Origin: Endozoicomonas montiporae CL-33
Lineage (GTDB): Bacteria > Pseudomonadota > Gammaproteobacteria > Pseudomonadales > Endozoicomonadaceae
NCBI RefSeq assembly: GCF_001583435.1
Contig: NZ_CP013251.1
Coordinates: 5,159,215 to 5,223,214 of the forward strand
DNA: 64,000 bases
Direction of reading: 5' to 3'
Of the stretch, positions 7,289-16,131 are shown piece after piece (positions within the stretch are counted from its first letter, which is position 1; every line of letters begins with the position of its first letter). A program made the translations under genes and the position numbers. The notes under the pieces were generated by a model. That model searched no databases. It saw nothing but the letters and a program-made list of their open reading frames with translations, and was not told where the DNA came from.

Positions 7289-8890
7289 TTACTCTTGTGC
7301 AGCTCTGTTGGCAGCTCGTCTGGCACGACGCTCTTCTTCACTCAACCTTTGGCGTCCCTGATTGTTTTGGTTATTCCGGTTGCGACGGGCACGACGCTCC
7401 TCTTGCTTGATACGGATTTTTTCAAGCTGGGCTTCCGGCATCAGAGAGTTCTTTTTCGGGTAGTCACGCTGCATCATACGATCCAGCTTGCGTGGGTTAT
7501 CACTCACCGCCAGCATCGGCAGAACCGGATCGTTATGCTCTTCCATCCACTGTTCCAGACGATCACGATATTCATTGACCACGTCTTGGTATTCCGGATG
7601 ATCGATCAGGTTGTTCAGGCTGCCCGGATCTTTTTCCAGGTCGTAAAACTCCTCTACAACACGTTCCCGGAACATCGTTACTCGGTCGTGTAATGCTTCA
7701 TCATCACTGTCGAGCATCGCATTGATGATTTCGCCTTCATTGGAGTTGCGATAGTTCGCACCTTCCTGACTCCACGGGTTAAAGATGTATCCGTATTTTT
7801 CACTCTGTACGGCACGCATTGGGGTCGCCGGACCGCCAATCTTGTAATCAATCTGGGTGTAAACGTACTCACGGTTGTCCTGCTCTTCACCACGCAACAA
7901 CGGTAAAAAAGTTTCACCATCAAAGCTGGCATCCAGATCAATACCTGTTGCATCCAAAATGGTTGGGAAGATATCGACAGTAGAGATAAAGTTTTTGTCG
8001 TCTACATGACCGCTTTTCAGATCACCGTTAGGCCAGTTCACAAAGAAATGTGTCCGGCTACTGAACATGTACGTGTTGGCTTTAGCAAACGGGAAAGCAG
8101 AACCATTGTCAGACAGGAAAACCACCATGGTGTCTTCAGCTACGCCTTTCTCGTCCAGTGCTTCAATGACCCGACCAAAGGTATCGTCAAGACGTCGTAC
8201 AGAGTTGTAATAATGGCTCAGCTCCAGACGCGTCTGCGGCAAATCTGGCAGATACTCAGGCACAATCACTTCATCGGTAGAAAACAGCTTGGAAGGCTTG
8301 GCAATATCACCGTTGCGCATCGGGTTTTCAGGATCGTGGAAGGCTCGATGCGGGTCGTGAGAGTTAACCATCAGGTAAAAAGGCTGGCCGTTCTTTTTAC
8401 TTTCAGCAATAAAGTCTTTGGTGAATTGATAGTACAGCTCGGGGTCACGGCCGGCACCCAGTTCACGATAATCCTGAACATAGTTCCACTGGTAATCCAG
8501 ATCGGGCGTTGAATGGGATACCTTGCCCAAAACACCAGTACGGTAACCATGATCAGACAGTGTGCCCATTACGGTAGGAATGGATTGGTCTTTCAGGTTC
8601 ATGAAACCCATCATACCGCTACTGATACCGTACAATCCGGTGGCCATAATGGATCGGCTGGGCATACAGATGGAGGTATTGGAGTGTGCATGCATAAACT
8701 GCACGCCCTGCGCCGCATACTTATCCATATTCGGGGTCAGGTCAGGTAACCCTTCTGTAAACAGGCTGAAGACTTCATAGCCCAGATCATCTGCGGTAAA
8801 CAACACAACATTGGTAGGTGTTGTATCCGCAGCTGCCATATTGGCAGAACAGGCCGCTGCAGCCGCTATTGCCAGAAGAGTCTTTCTCAT
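7289..8890 (-). CDS. Periplasmic type I sulfatase with Arg/Asn-rich tail
   Basis: A 533-residue sulfatase with a Sec signal peptide (MRKTLLAIAAAAACSANMAAA). Metal ligands appear at Asp34-Asp35 (FTADDLGY) and the formylglycine motif CMPSRSIMATG starts at Cys75. HDPHRAFHDP (about 190) and FLSDNGSAF (about 260) supply further ligands. The substrate is not evident; the HDPHRAF region and overall length resemble sulfatases of glycosaminoglycan or algal polysaccharide use. The last 45 residues (from RIKQEERRARR) are very basic and low in complexity, unusual for this family. No sulfatase-maturating enzyme is encoded in the window. Similarity to the neighbouring sulfatase is limited to family motifs, so this is not a recent tandem duplicate. 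Confidence 0.92.
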   Translation of the reverse strand: MRKTLLAIAAAAACSANMAAADTTPTNVVLFTADDLGYEVFSLFTEGLPDLTPNMDKYAAQGVQFMHAHSNTSICMPSRSIMATGLYGISSGMMGFMNLKDQSIPTVMGTLSDHGYRTGVLGKVSHSTPDLDYQWNYVQDYRELGAGRDPELYYQFTKDFIAESKKNGQPFYLMVNSHDPHRAFHDPENPMRNGDIAKPSKLFSTDEVIVPEYLPDLPQTRLELSHYYNSVRRLDDTFGRVIEALDEKGVAEDTMVVFLSDNGSAFPFAKANTYMFSSRTHFFVNWPNGDLKSGHVDDKNFISTVDIFPTILDATGIDLDASFDGETFLPLLRGEEQDNREYVYTQIDYKIGGPATPMRAVQSEKYGYIFNPWSQEGANYRNSNEGEIINAMLDSDDEALHDRVTMFRERVVEEFYDLEKDPGSLNNLIDHPEYQDVVNEYRDRLEQWMEEHNDPVLPMLAVSDNPRKLDRMMQRDYPKKNSLMPEAQLEKIRIKQEERRARRNRNNQNNQGRQRLSEEERRARRAANRAAQE

Positions 8891-9066
8891 TGCTTATTGC
8901 CCCCGAACCATTCATTCGAAATATTCCTTTCGGGTTCGGAATATAAAGGAAGGGGCACTGCAGCCTGAGTGATCTAAATCAAACAATCACAGGTTAAAAC
9001 ACGTACGAAAGACTATGTAACATTGAAGCAACAATAAGCAAAACTTGGATGGTATTTTGTGTTAAA

Positions 9067-10194
9067 TCAACCTCTGATAAAACTGACCATAGCGATCGCA
9101 ACACATAGCAGAACAGACAAACCAACCAGTAGCCAGTGCCAACCCATGGACATGAACAGGCTACCCGGTAACAGGCTGCTGAACGCTCCGCCAAGGTAGT
9201 AACTGGTCAGATAAAACCCATTCACAACCCGACGATGTTGAGGAATATTCTGGTTGAGATACGCTGACAGCCCGCTGTGTACCATAAAGACCGTACCACA
9301 CATAATTGCAACAGCGATCAGGCAGGAGCCATAATAATCCACCACCAGAATCAGCATTCCCAACAGTAAAGAAATCAACACCAGCCGAAAAAGAAGCCGG
9401 TCATTACCTGCGAATCGTCTTATTTTCGGCATCATCATTGAGCAAACAATGGCGCATAAATACCCGGTATAAAGGAAGGCAATTTGTGCAGCGCTCAATG
9501 CCGGATGCTGTGAACGCATGTGAAAAGGCAGGTAATTAAGTACTGAAGCCAGACAGCAGATTGCTGTAAATATGATGAATACACAGGCCCAGACATCTTT
9601 ACGACCCAAAACATCTGCCAGTGCCGTCTTCAGTTGAATCTGTTCAGGGTTACCCGAGGTTCGATCCAGAAACAGAATAAACGGTGAAACACAGAGCATG
9701 GCACAGCCAAGCGCAATCCAGACCGGTGCGTGATGACCGGCAGAAATCAGGGAACCACTGAGTAGCCTGCCACACACAGAGCCTGCAACAGAAGCCGACA
9801 CATACCACACCACGGCGGCACCGGATTTGCCCGAAGTATCCGCCATTGCAGTCATCAGTGCCGGTAAAATAGCGGAAAACAGCAGACCTTCCACCGTTTT
9901 CAGCGCAAGTGCATGCTCAATATGAACCACTGACGCAAAAAGAATCTCCATTCCTCCCAGCAGAGGCAGACACACCAGCAATAACGTTCGGGCCGGGATC
10001 GCTCTTAAAAACAGACCGGACAGCAGTGCTCCAAGACTGAGCACCAGCATAATGCGTGTCACCAGTTCAGAGGTTTGTGCAGGGTTTGATTGAAAATAGT
10101 CTGCTAGATAGGGCAGAACAGGCTGAGGGGCATAGAGGCTGCCAAATACCAGAATAGTGACAAGTAAAAGAATGCCCTGCTTAAATACAACCAA
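9067..10194 (-). CDS. MFS transporter, YnfM/AraJ-like
   Basis: A 375-residue multi-pass inner-membrane protein of the major facilitator superfamily. The N-terminal YAPQPVLPYLADYF motif is typical of the YnfM-like drug/arabinose efflux group. Repeated hydrophobic helices follow, with short basic loops such as LRAIPAR between helices 2 and 3, where the MFS GxxxDRxGRR motif usually lies but is weak here. About 11-12 membrane segments can be counted, with the first starting at residue 6. The substrate cannot be read from the sequence. It lies 114 bases downstream of yhhQ in the same direction and could share its transcript. Confidence 0.82.
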   Translation of the reverse strand: MVVFKQGILLLVTILVFGSLYAPQPVLPYLADYFQSNPAQTSELVTRIMLVLSLGALLSGLFLRAIPARTLLLVCLPLLGGMEILFASVVHIEHALALKTVEGLLFSAILPALMTAMADTSGKSGAAVVWYVSASVAGSVCGRLLSGSLISAGHHAPVWIALGCAMLCVSPFILFLDRTSGNPEQIQLKTALADVLGRKDVWACVFIIFTAICCLASVLNYLPFHMRSQHPALSAAQIAFLYTGYLCAIVCSMMMPKIRRFAGNDRLLFRLVLISLLLGMLILVVDYYGSCLIAVAIMCGTVFMVHSGLSAYLNQNIPQHRRVVNGFYLTSYYLGGAFSSLLPGSLFMSMGWHWLLVGLSVLLCVAIAMVSFIRG

Positions 10195-10308
10195 AACTCA
10201 CCCCTGAAAAGAACTGCTTTTTTTCATTCAACAATCAATGAGCAGGTTGACCTACCTGATTCGAGAACATCCAAGATAGAAGAAATCCATCGACCTGCAA
10301 GCTGACTG

Positions 10309-10992
10309 TTAATCATTGGAAAAACGCTTCGACAGCGGCCTGCTTTCTTTGTTAGACAGGATGACCCTGATTAAATACTTCAGCAGCACGCCGTAAGCAG
10401 GTAAAAACAGCACTAAACACACCGATAGTTTGAAACCGTATTCAGAAATAAAGAAATCTACCCAGTGATCAGCCATAAAGGCATCAGAGCTGGCATAAAA
10501 GGCGGTGAAAAAGAAAACAAAGGTATCGACAAGATTACCCACTACCATGGAGCCCAAAGGGGCTACCCACCAAGCTGCGTATTGCCTCAGTCTGGAAAAT
10601 ACCTTTATATCCATGAGCTGCCCCATCAGATAAGCAGAGAAGCTGGCCAGAGCTATGCGGGCAAAAAAACTGTTAAACGTTAAAAGCGCATCAACCCCGA
10701 CATAGACACCCTGACTCCAGACCACCGACACAACATAAGACAGCAAAAGAGCAGGAATCATTGATGCAAAAATAATTTTCCGGGCCAGAGGCGAACCAAA
10801 AATCCGAACGGTCAGATCCGTTGCCAGATAGACAAACGGAAAAGCAAAAGCACCCCAAGTGGCATGAATACCCAAAATACTGAACGGCAATTGCACTAGA
10901 TAATTACTTGAGGCAATAACCAGAATATGACAGCAGGCAAGAATCAATAATGCACGCCTTTGTTGTGCACGCTCTAATGACAACACACGCAT
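10309..10992 (-). CDS. yhhQ: Queuosine-precursor transporter YhhQ
   Basis: A vitamin-uptake-like (VUT/ECF type) inner-membrane importer of 7-deazaguanine precursors for the queuosine modification of tRNA. Residues 10-120 closely follow the E. coli protein: SSNYLVQLPFSILGIHATWG, FPFVYLATDLTVRIFG, PLARKIIFASMIPALLLSYV. The C-terminal FFFTAFYASSDAFMADHW is also conserved. About six membrane helices. A longer frame reaches a TTG at 11055 overlapping the P450 stop, but family alignment favours the ATG at 10992, giving 227 residues against 221 in E. coli. It follows the P450 gene closely and is probably co-transcribed with it. Confidence 0.9.
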   Translation of the reverse strand: MRVLSLERAQQRRALLILACCHILVIASSNYLVQLPFSILGIHATWGAFAFPFVYLATDLTVRIFGSPLARKIIFASMIPALLLSYVVSVVWSQGVYVGVDALLTFNSFFARIALASFSAYLMGQLMDIKVFSRLRQYAAWWVAPLGSMVVGNLVDTFVFFFTAFYASSDAFMADHWVDFFISEYGFKLSVCLVLFLPAYGVLLKYLIRVILSNKESRPLSKRFSND

Positions 10993-11051
10993 CGTCAATA
11001 GCCACCACTCTCTGAATGAACGTCTGTTTTGAAATAGAAGCAGACCGCCAT

Positions 11052-12266
11052 TCAATAAAGAAGTTTCAGTGATTCAAACCCTCTGAACATCACCGTGTTG
11101 CACCGTCTGACAGGCAGATTGGCAGGATCAAAGCACAAATCAGAACAAGCCTGAATCAACTGTACAAAAGCGACTTTCAACTCTGCCTTGGCCATTAATG
11201 CCCCCGGACAGACATGCGGCCCTGTGGAAAAGGACAAATGCCTTGATGGTTCGCGGGTGATATCAAATTCATCCGGACGATCGCACAATACCGGGTCATG
11301 GTTCGCCGCCAGTAGTCCGATAGCCACAATATCACCCGACGCTAACTGACCACCTTCCAACTGAATATCACCTTTAGCCGACTTAAAAATGAAAGGAACA
11401 GAAGAATCAAACCGGATAATTTCTTCAATTGCCTGTTCAATAGCATCAGGGTTTTCTTTCAGCCACTGCCATTGATCGGGATGGCTTAATAACTGATAAA
11501 CCCCGTTACAGATCATTTCGGTTGTGGTCAGATGTCCCGCAGCCATTAACAGGCCGCTCAGTGAAGCAGCCTCATTGATTGAAATCAGGTCTTCCGCACA
11601 CGCCTTTGCCATGCTGCCGAGCAGGTCATCCGATGGGTGATCCATTCGCTCCTTGAGCAAATCAGCAATGAGTTGCATATTCTCAACACTGGCCTGATTG
11701 GCTTCGCGGGCAAAATGTTCGAGCTGATCACGGGGGGGCGAGCCAAAGATTCGCCCAAGCCTGATCGTATTGGTAATAAACTGCTCGCGATATTCCTCAG
11801 GCATACCGAACAAATCGCATATCACTTCCGAAGGATAAGTCCGGGCAACCCGGCACACATCAATATGCCCGTCTGCCATTTCACTGGATAGTAAACTATG
11901 GAACTGCTGCTCCATTACAGGCACCCAACCCTGTACCGTCGGCTTATGAAAGAACGTGTTCGCAACCTTGCGGAGTCGGGTATGCTCTGGCGGATCGAGC
12001 TGAATCATCGAATACTGGCTGTTTTCAATGTAATCAGACAATGTGCCGGGAGGAAGTTGGGCGGCTATCTCCTCCATGAAACGCTGGCGACAGGAACTGA
12101 TCTGAGGATGGGCAAGCAGTGTTTTAACGTTTTTATAGCCCGTCACCACATGAAACCCTAACGACTCATCATAGAAAACAGGCTGCTGCTCTCTCAGGGC
12201 TTTATAAACAGGGTATGGGTGATCAAGATGCTCAGGTGCAGCAATATGGTATTTATTGGTTGTCAT
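11052..12266 (-). CDS. Cytochrome P450
   Basis: A soluble bacterial class I P450 of 404 residues, a haem-thiolate monooxygenase that needs a ferredoxin and reductase, neither of which lies nearby. Visible hallmarks: the I-helix LLMAAGHLTTTEM with oxygen-activating AGxxTT, the K-helix ExxR in EEIIRF, and the haem loop FSTGPHVCPG with proximal Cys353. The DPPEHTRLRK stretch of the C-helix is also typical. The substrate is unknown; the closest architecture is the CYP107/CYP105-like group of soluble enzymes. The gene is complete. Confidence 0.93.
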   Translation of the reverse strand: MTTNKYHIAAPEHLDHPYPVYKALREQQPVFYDESLGFHVVTGYKNVKTLLAHPQISSCRQRFMEEIAAQLPPGTLSDYIENSQYSMIQLDPPEHTRLRKVANTFFHKPTVQGWVPVMEQQFHSLLSSEMADGHIDVCRVARTYPSEVICDLFGMPEEYREQFITNTIRLGRIFGSPPRDQLEHFAREANQASVENMQLIADLLKERMDHPSDDLLGSMAKACAEDLISINEAASLSGLLMAAGHLTTTEMICNGVYQLLSHPDQWQWLKENPDAIEQAIEEIIRFDSSVPFIFKSAKGDIQLEGGQLASGDIVAIGLLAANHDPVLCDRPDEFDITREPSRHLSFSTGPHVCPGALMAKAELKVAFVQLIQACSDLCFDPANLPVRRCNTVMFRGFESLKLLY

Positions 12267-12368
12267 TCTCGGCTCGGGTATCTGGAAAGCCTGCTCAGAC
12301 CCCAGGAGGTCTTAAAACTCTGGTTAAAAAGTAGCAATACTTCCAGATACTGTCGAAGCTGGGAGGAC

Positions 12369-12743
12369 TTAAACCTCGTTAGAATCAGGGATCACACGGA
12401 TCAGACTCACACCCGTCATGACACAAATCCCGATAAATACCAGCAGAATCTTAATTTTCATGGGAGCCAGCGCAATACTGATTACAAAACTGGCAATCGT
12501 TAGCAATAAAGCCTTTTTCTTGTGGCTTGCCTGCATGCCCCGGTGATTCTGCCAGTTCAGAATCACCTGACCGAACCGGGGATGGGAAATGAGCCAGTTG
12601 TACAGACGATCGCTGGAACGGGCAAAGCACCAGGCCGACAACAGCACCAGAGGTGTGGTTGGCAGCAATGGTACAACAATCCCCAGAATGCCAAGTCCCA
12701 GAGACAGACAGCCACCAATCACCAGCAATATCTTTTTCATCAT
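12369..12743 (-). CDS. ybaN: YbaN-family inner-membrane protein (DUF454)
   Basis: A 124-residue membrane protein. The N-terminal KKILLVIGGCLSLGLGILGIVVPLLPTTPLVLLSAWCFARSS is the DUF454 signature: a hairpin of two helices with the PLLPTTPxxLLxAxCFARSS loop. NWLISHPRFGQVILNW and a further hydrophobic segment follow. E. coli YbaN has no established biochemical role. It is the last gene of the run hutW-hutX-ygbA-reductase-ybaN, with 16 bases between it and the gene before it. ybaN genes are often seen in haem or iron uptake neighbourhoods of this kind. Confidence 0.88.
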   Translation of the reverse strand: MMKKILLVIGGCLSLGLGILGIVVPLLPTTPLVLLSAWCFARSSDRLYNWLISHPRFGQVILNWQNHRGMQASHKKKALLLTIASFVISIALAPMKIKILLVFIGICVMTGVSLIRVIPDSNEV

Positions 12744-12759
12744 CCGCTATTCAATCTCG

Positions 12760-13575
12760 TTAGCTGTCCAGTCCGGCCAGCGGATCAGGATGCTTGAACA
12801 CATACCCCAGACGCTGCTTCAGTTTGTCACAGTTTACAATGCGGTAAGGGGAAGGATCGTCGCTGAAAACCGGAGCTGGCATACCCGCGCTTTCACAGGC
12901 TTTGGTGTAAAACTCACGCTTGAGCGGGTGCTCGTCAGCCGATGCGTTAAACGCCTCGCCCCATACATCCTGCTCAATGATAGCAGTGATAACGCCTACG
13001 CAATCGTCCACATGAATCATATTCACAGGGTCGTTGGCACCTTTCAGCTCACGCCCGGCAAAGTACATGCCCGGGTTAATGCCACCACCCATCAGGCCGG
13101 AAAAACGCACGACAGTCGTTGCAAACTCGTCACGGCCGGTAAAGGTTTCTTCCAGAGGCAGCCAGGAAAAACCCAGAAACGGGCTGGCTTCATGAGTCGC
13201 GTCCTCTTCACGCACCTCATCACCTGTTTGCGGATAAACAGAGGTTGTGGCAACAAACAGCACCTTTTTGATGCCGCTGTCTGCTGCAGCATTGGCCAGA
13301 TTTTCAAGAATGGCCGGATAATCCTGAGGCGCTCGCATGGAGGGCGGAATGGTAATGACCAGAACATCCGCTTCCAGAGCCGCTGTCAGATCGCCCTGAG
13401 GCTGAGGGTCAAAACTGAGAATATGGGCATCCAGTCCTTCAGCCATCAGAGTGTCACGCTTTTCTGCACTGGTCACCGTTCCGGTGACGTCATAGCCTTT
13501 GGCTTTCAGGGTTTTCCCCAGAGGCAGGCCGACGCGACCATAACCCACAATGCTGATACGAGGTTTACTGCTCAC
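12760..13575 (-). CDS. NAD(P)-binding reductase/epimerase-like protein (YeeZ-like)
   Basis: A 271-residue Rossmann-fold protein of the extended SDR family. The N-terminal ISIVGYGRVGLPLG is the dinucleotide site; ATTSVYPQTG carries the usual Ser/Tyr region and NMIHVDDCVGVI the C-terminal substrate-domain motif. The closest pattern known to me is YeeZ, whose substrate is not established. The start overlaps the ygbA stop by 11 bases, so translation is coupled with the haem-utilisation run upstream. A nucleotide-sugar role is possible but nothing here proves it. Confidence 0.8.
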   Translation of the reverse strand: MSSKPRISIVGYGRVGLPLGKTLKAKGYDVTGTVTSAEKRDTLMAEGLDAHILSFDPQPQGDLTAALEADVLVITIPPSMRAPQDYPAILENLANAAADSGIKKVLFVATTSVYPQTGDEVREEDATHEASPFLGFSWLPLEETFTGRDEFATTVVRFSGLMGGGINPGMYFAGRELKGANDPVNMIHVDDCVGVITAIIEQDVWGEAFNASADEHPLKREFYTKACESAGMPAPVFSDDPSPYRIVNCDKLKQRLGYVFKHPDPLAGLDS

Positions 13576-13993
13576 TTGCTATTACCGTTTCTTCTGTATC
13601 CTGCTTACGTCGCTTCTTTTTCGGCAGATCAGGTACCGGCTTGCGATCATGCAACAGATGTCGGATAGCCAGTATCGGATGCTTCAGCAACATACGCGGA
13701 CCACTGTAAATCATGATGGTCCGGGCCAGCTCTTTCATCTCTTTTTTATAACAGTGAACCGGACAGTACTTGCAGGTTGGCTTGTCCTGACCATAAGGGC
13801 ACTTGGACAAACGGTACTCGGCAAAGTCCTTAAACTCGCTGCATTCAGCACATAACCCGGAAATACTGCCGTGGTTTTTCAGGCTGTGATGATCACGACA
13901 ATAAATATGTGTCATGGCAACAATGGTTTTGAACTCTTTTGCCAGTTCGCCCTCTAGTGGTTCCTTAGCGCGACGCGCAACCTGCTTTTTCAT
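13565..13993 (-). CDS. ygbA: YgbA-like nitrosative-stress protein
   Basis: A 142-residue protein of the family named nitrous-oxide-stimulated promoter. It has conserved clustered cysteines (GLCAECSEF...YRLSKCPYGQDKPTCKYCPVHCYKKEM), likely metal or cluster ligands, then basic helices (ARTIMIYSGPRMLLKHPILAIRHLLHD). E. coli ygbA is induced by nitric oxide through NsrR and helps recovery from nitrosative stress. The C-terminus is a Lys/Arg tail (PKKKRRKQD). It sits 11 bases after hutX, inside a haem-degradation operon, suggesting that haem handling and NO response are linked here. Confidence 0.85.
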   Translation of the reverse strand: MKKQVARRAKEPLEGELAKEFKTIVAMTHIYCRDHHSLKNHGSISGLCAECSEFKDFAEYRLSKCPYGQDKPTCKYCPVHCYKKEMKELARTIMIYSGPRMLLKHPILAIRHLLHDRKPVPDLPKKKRRKQDTEETVIASEQ

Positions 13994-14004
13994 GCTATTT
14001 GCTC

Positions 14005-14502
14005 TTAAACTGCAAGCTTTTCCAGCGCTTCAAACTTTTCCAGTTGTTCAGCGACAAAGCTCTTGTCTTTATTACGACGAATATAAAGTTTAAAGACTGT
14101 TTTACCAGTGTGACTGAAGAATTGCACAGACTTTGTATCAACACCGTGGAAAGGTTTGGATACCAGGGCAATTTTGCTGAAACCGTCCAGCTTCAGATGA
14201 CCTTTCAGTGGCGTGTCACGGTCGCTCATATTGTAGTAACCAAACTTCTTGCCACCTTTCGGGAAAACACCGGCCAGTTCAAAGATGTGACCTTCCACAT
14301 CGAGAACCGTCAGCACTTCACCCCAGGTACGAAACTCTTCGGTTAACGTTTCAAACAGGCTACCATCCAGCACAGTAACCATGTCTTCCGGCAGGTTGGA
14401 TACGGCTTCCAGCTCTGAAATGTTCAACTCGGCCGCGATTTCTGCTGGCAGCTTTTCCGGGTTTTCAGCAATCAGTTTGCGTACAGCTTCTTGAGTGTTC
14501 AT
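14005..14502 (-). CDS. hutX: Cytosolic haem carrier HutX
   Basis: A 165-residue HutX/HugX-family protein that carries haem in the cytoplasm and hands it to the ring-opening enzyme. The N-terminal helix region (EAVRKLIAENPEKLPAEIAAELNISELEAVSNLP) works as an oligomerisation/HTH-like module. The HemS-like core follows (VLTVLDVEGHIFELAGVFPKGG, KGHLKLDGFSKIALVSKPFHGVDTKSVQFF). It follows hutW by 19 bases in the same direction, matching the Vibrio hutWX order (hutZ is not present here). Confidence 0.92.
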   Translation of the reverse strand: MNTQEAVRKLIAENPEKLPAEIAAELNISELEAVSNLPEDMVTVLDGSLFETLTEEFRTWGEVLTVLDVEGHIFELAGVFPKGGKKFGYYNMSDRDTPLKGHLKLDGFSKIALVSKPFHGVDTKSVQFFSHTGKTVFKLYIRRNKDKSFVAEQLEKFEALEKLAV

Positions 14503-14521
14503 TGATTTGACTCCTAACTTC

Positions 14522-16054
14522 TTATTTGCGAATCCAGTTAATTAACTTGTGTACCGGGCAGCCGGATGGAATGTCTTCCTTACCAGTGAAACCGTCTTTC
14601 CCAAAAGAGTGACCTTTTGGCATTTTATCGAGCATGCTTTTCGGCATTTTTGCCATCAGCTTTTCCAGCTCGTCACCGGTTTTGTTGTGACCGCCCATGT
14701 GGTTACCGGACTCTGCCACTTCTTCCGTCAGTTCCAGCATGTAAGCCTGCAGACCCTGATTCATATTCACTGCCCAGAACTGCCCGGCCAGTGTCAGGTT
14801 CAGATAATGTCCGGAACGTTCTGCCAGACCGTTAGCCACCCATTCTTCAAACAGCGGCTCACAACGGGTGCTGAATTCAAAACCACTCTTGTCCATCTCT
14901 TTCAGGTTCAGGTAACCCAGGTCAAAGCCAGCACCGGCGGCACCAAACGCTTTGTAAAGAGCGCTTGGCACGACCACGCCCATCACCGGCTTTTCACCGT
15001 TATCGATAGCGGCAAAATAATCATCCAGTTTGCGATGCAACATCATGCTGTGACCGGCAATGTTGCCGCCCGCACCGGAACCGAAAGGAATGACATCACA
15101 ACCGGATTTGGACAAATGGTTGTAAATATTACGTTCGCGGGTTGTACGACCCCAGTGGCTGACACTCAAACGACGATAGTGGTGTTTGTTCAGATGCTCG
15201 ATACCGGCTTTGAACATGCCCGCCTTTTCAGCCGTATTGGCGGGTTCCGGCATGCTGCCTTTTTCAATGCTGGCCGCCATGCGGGTACCACCCATCAGAA
15301 TCAGCTGATACAGGTCGGCACCATCAATACCGCTTTCAACCAGTTTGTCCAGATCTTCCAGCCAGCCTTCCATGGTCTGATAAGGCAGGCCAAAAATCAG
15401 GTCAACGACAACGGCAATCTGTCCGGTGGACATGAGTTTCTGCAGGCGTTCGTTCAAGACTTCTTCCGTATCAATACGGCTCATCTTGCGACGAATTTCA
15501 CTGTTGAAAGTTTGCACACCCAGAGAAAAACGGTTGAAACCGGCTTCGACACAGGCATCAATCTTGTCATCGGTCAGACCATTAAAACGTGACTCAAACG
15601 TCACTTCGCAATCGTTTGCCAATGGCAGATTGTCACGAATAACTTTACCCAGACGGCGAATCTGTTCTGCTGTCAGATCAGTCGGCGTACCACCACCAAA
15701 ATAAACGGCATGAATCGGTGCGCTCTGCACATTCGGCATCTGTGCCGTCATTTCGATTTCACGTACCAGATAATCGACGTATTTTTCGACCATGGCTTCT
15801 TTGGTGGTGTTCTGGAAAAACCCGCAATAAGAACACTTGGTACGGCAGAAAGGAATGTGGAAATACGCGGCACGCTTGCCTTCACCAAAAGGTTTGGACA
15901 TCAGCTGGTTCCAGCTTTCCTGCCACATCATTGGCGGCAACGGTGTCCCGGCACCACGACTGTGGGCCGAGGTTTTCAGATCGAACGCATGGCGCAGAGG
16001 GTCAGGCACAGAACGTCCCGTCATGGCTTCTGTCAGAACAACTGGTTTGGTCAT
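14522..16054 (-). CDS. hutW: Radical SAM haem-opening enzyme HutW/ChuW
   Basis: A 510-residue HemN-like radical SAM protein. In ChuW the reaction is anaerobic: methyl transfer to a haem meso carbon opens the ring and frees iron. The cluster motif is FHIPFCRTKCSYCGFF (CxxxCxxC, about residues 68-75). GGGTPTDLT forms the SAM-binding glycine motif, followed by FGLPYQTMEGW. The C-terminal extension (GNHMGGHNKTGDELEKLM) is typical of HutW rather than HemN. It lies 77 bases downstream of the TonB-dependent haem receptor with a hairpin between them, and leads the run hutW-hutX-ygbA. No aerobic hutZ gene is seen. Confidence 0.92.
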   Translation of the reverse strand: MTKPVVLTEAMTGRSVPDPLRHAFDLKTSAHSRGAGTPLPPMMWQESWNQLMSKPFGEGKRAAYFHIPFCRTKCSYCGFFQNTTKEAMVEKYVDYLVREIEMTAQMPNVQSAPIHAVYFGGGTPTDLTAEQIRRLGKVIRDNLPLANDCEVTFESRFNGLTDDKIDACVEAGFNRFSLGVQTFNSEIRRKMSRIDTEEVLNERLQKLMSTGQIAVVVDLIFGLPYQTMEGWLEDLDKLVESGIDGADLYQLILMGGTRMAASIEKGSMPEPANTAEKAGMFKAGIEHLNKHHYRRLSVSHWGRTTRERNIYNHLSKSGCDVIPFGSGAGGNIAGHSMMLHRKLDDYFAAIDNGEKPVMGVVVPSALYKAFGAAGAGFDLGYLNLKEMDKSGFEFSTRCEPLFEEWVANGLAERSGHYLNLTLAGQFWAVNMNQGLQAYMLELTEEVAESGNHMGGHNKTGDELEKLMAKMPKSMLDKMPKGHSFGKDGFTGKEDIPSGCPVHKLINWIRK

Positions 16055-16088
16055 GGTGTGTACAAGTCCGTATAAATCTTCAGAAACG

Positions 16089-16114
16089 CCAAAAGGCGCA
16101 TACGCGCCTTTTGG
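16089..16114. terminator. Strong hairpin between haem receptor and hutW
   Basis: An 11-bp perfect stem (CCAAAAGGCGC at 16089-16099, complement at 16104-16114) with a 4-base loop. On the minus strand, where both neighbours are read, the following tract is only CGTTTCTG, so it may attenuate or process the message rather than stop it fully. Confidence 0.65.
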
Positions 16115-16131
16115 TTATTTAATAATCAGAA

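Noticed and set aside
10993..11055. Extended yhhQ start at TTG 11055, overlapping the P450 stop
   Set aside because: The added 21 residues do not match the family, while the ATG at 10992 gives a length and N-terminus close to E. coli YhhQ.
12589..13668. Long + strand frame opposite the reductase and ybaN
   Set aside because: It is antisense to well-supported genes and has the amino-acid composition of an antisense shadow.
14549..15592. 347-codon + strand frame opposite hutW
   Set aside because: It is complementary to the conserved HutW coding frame with no family signature of its own.
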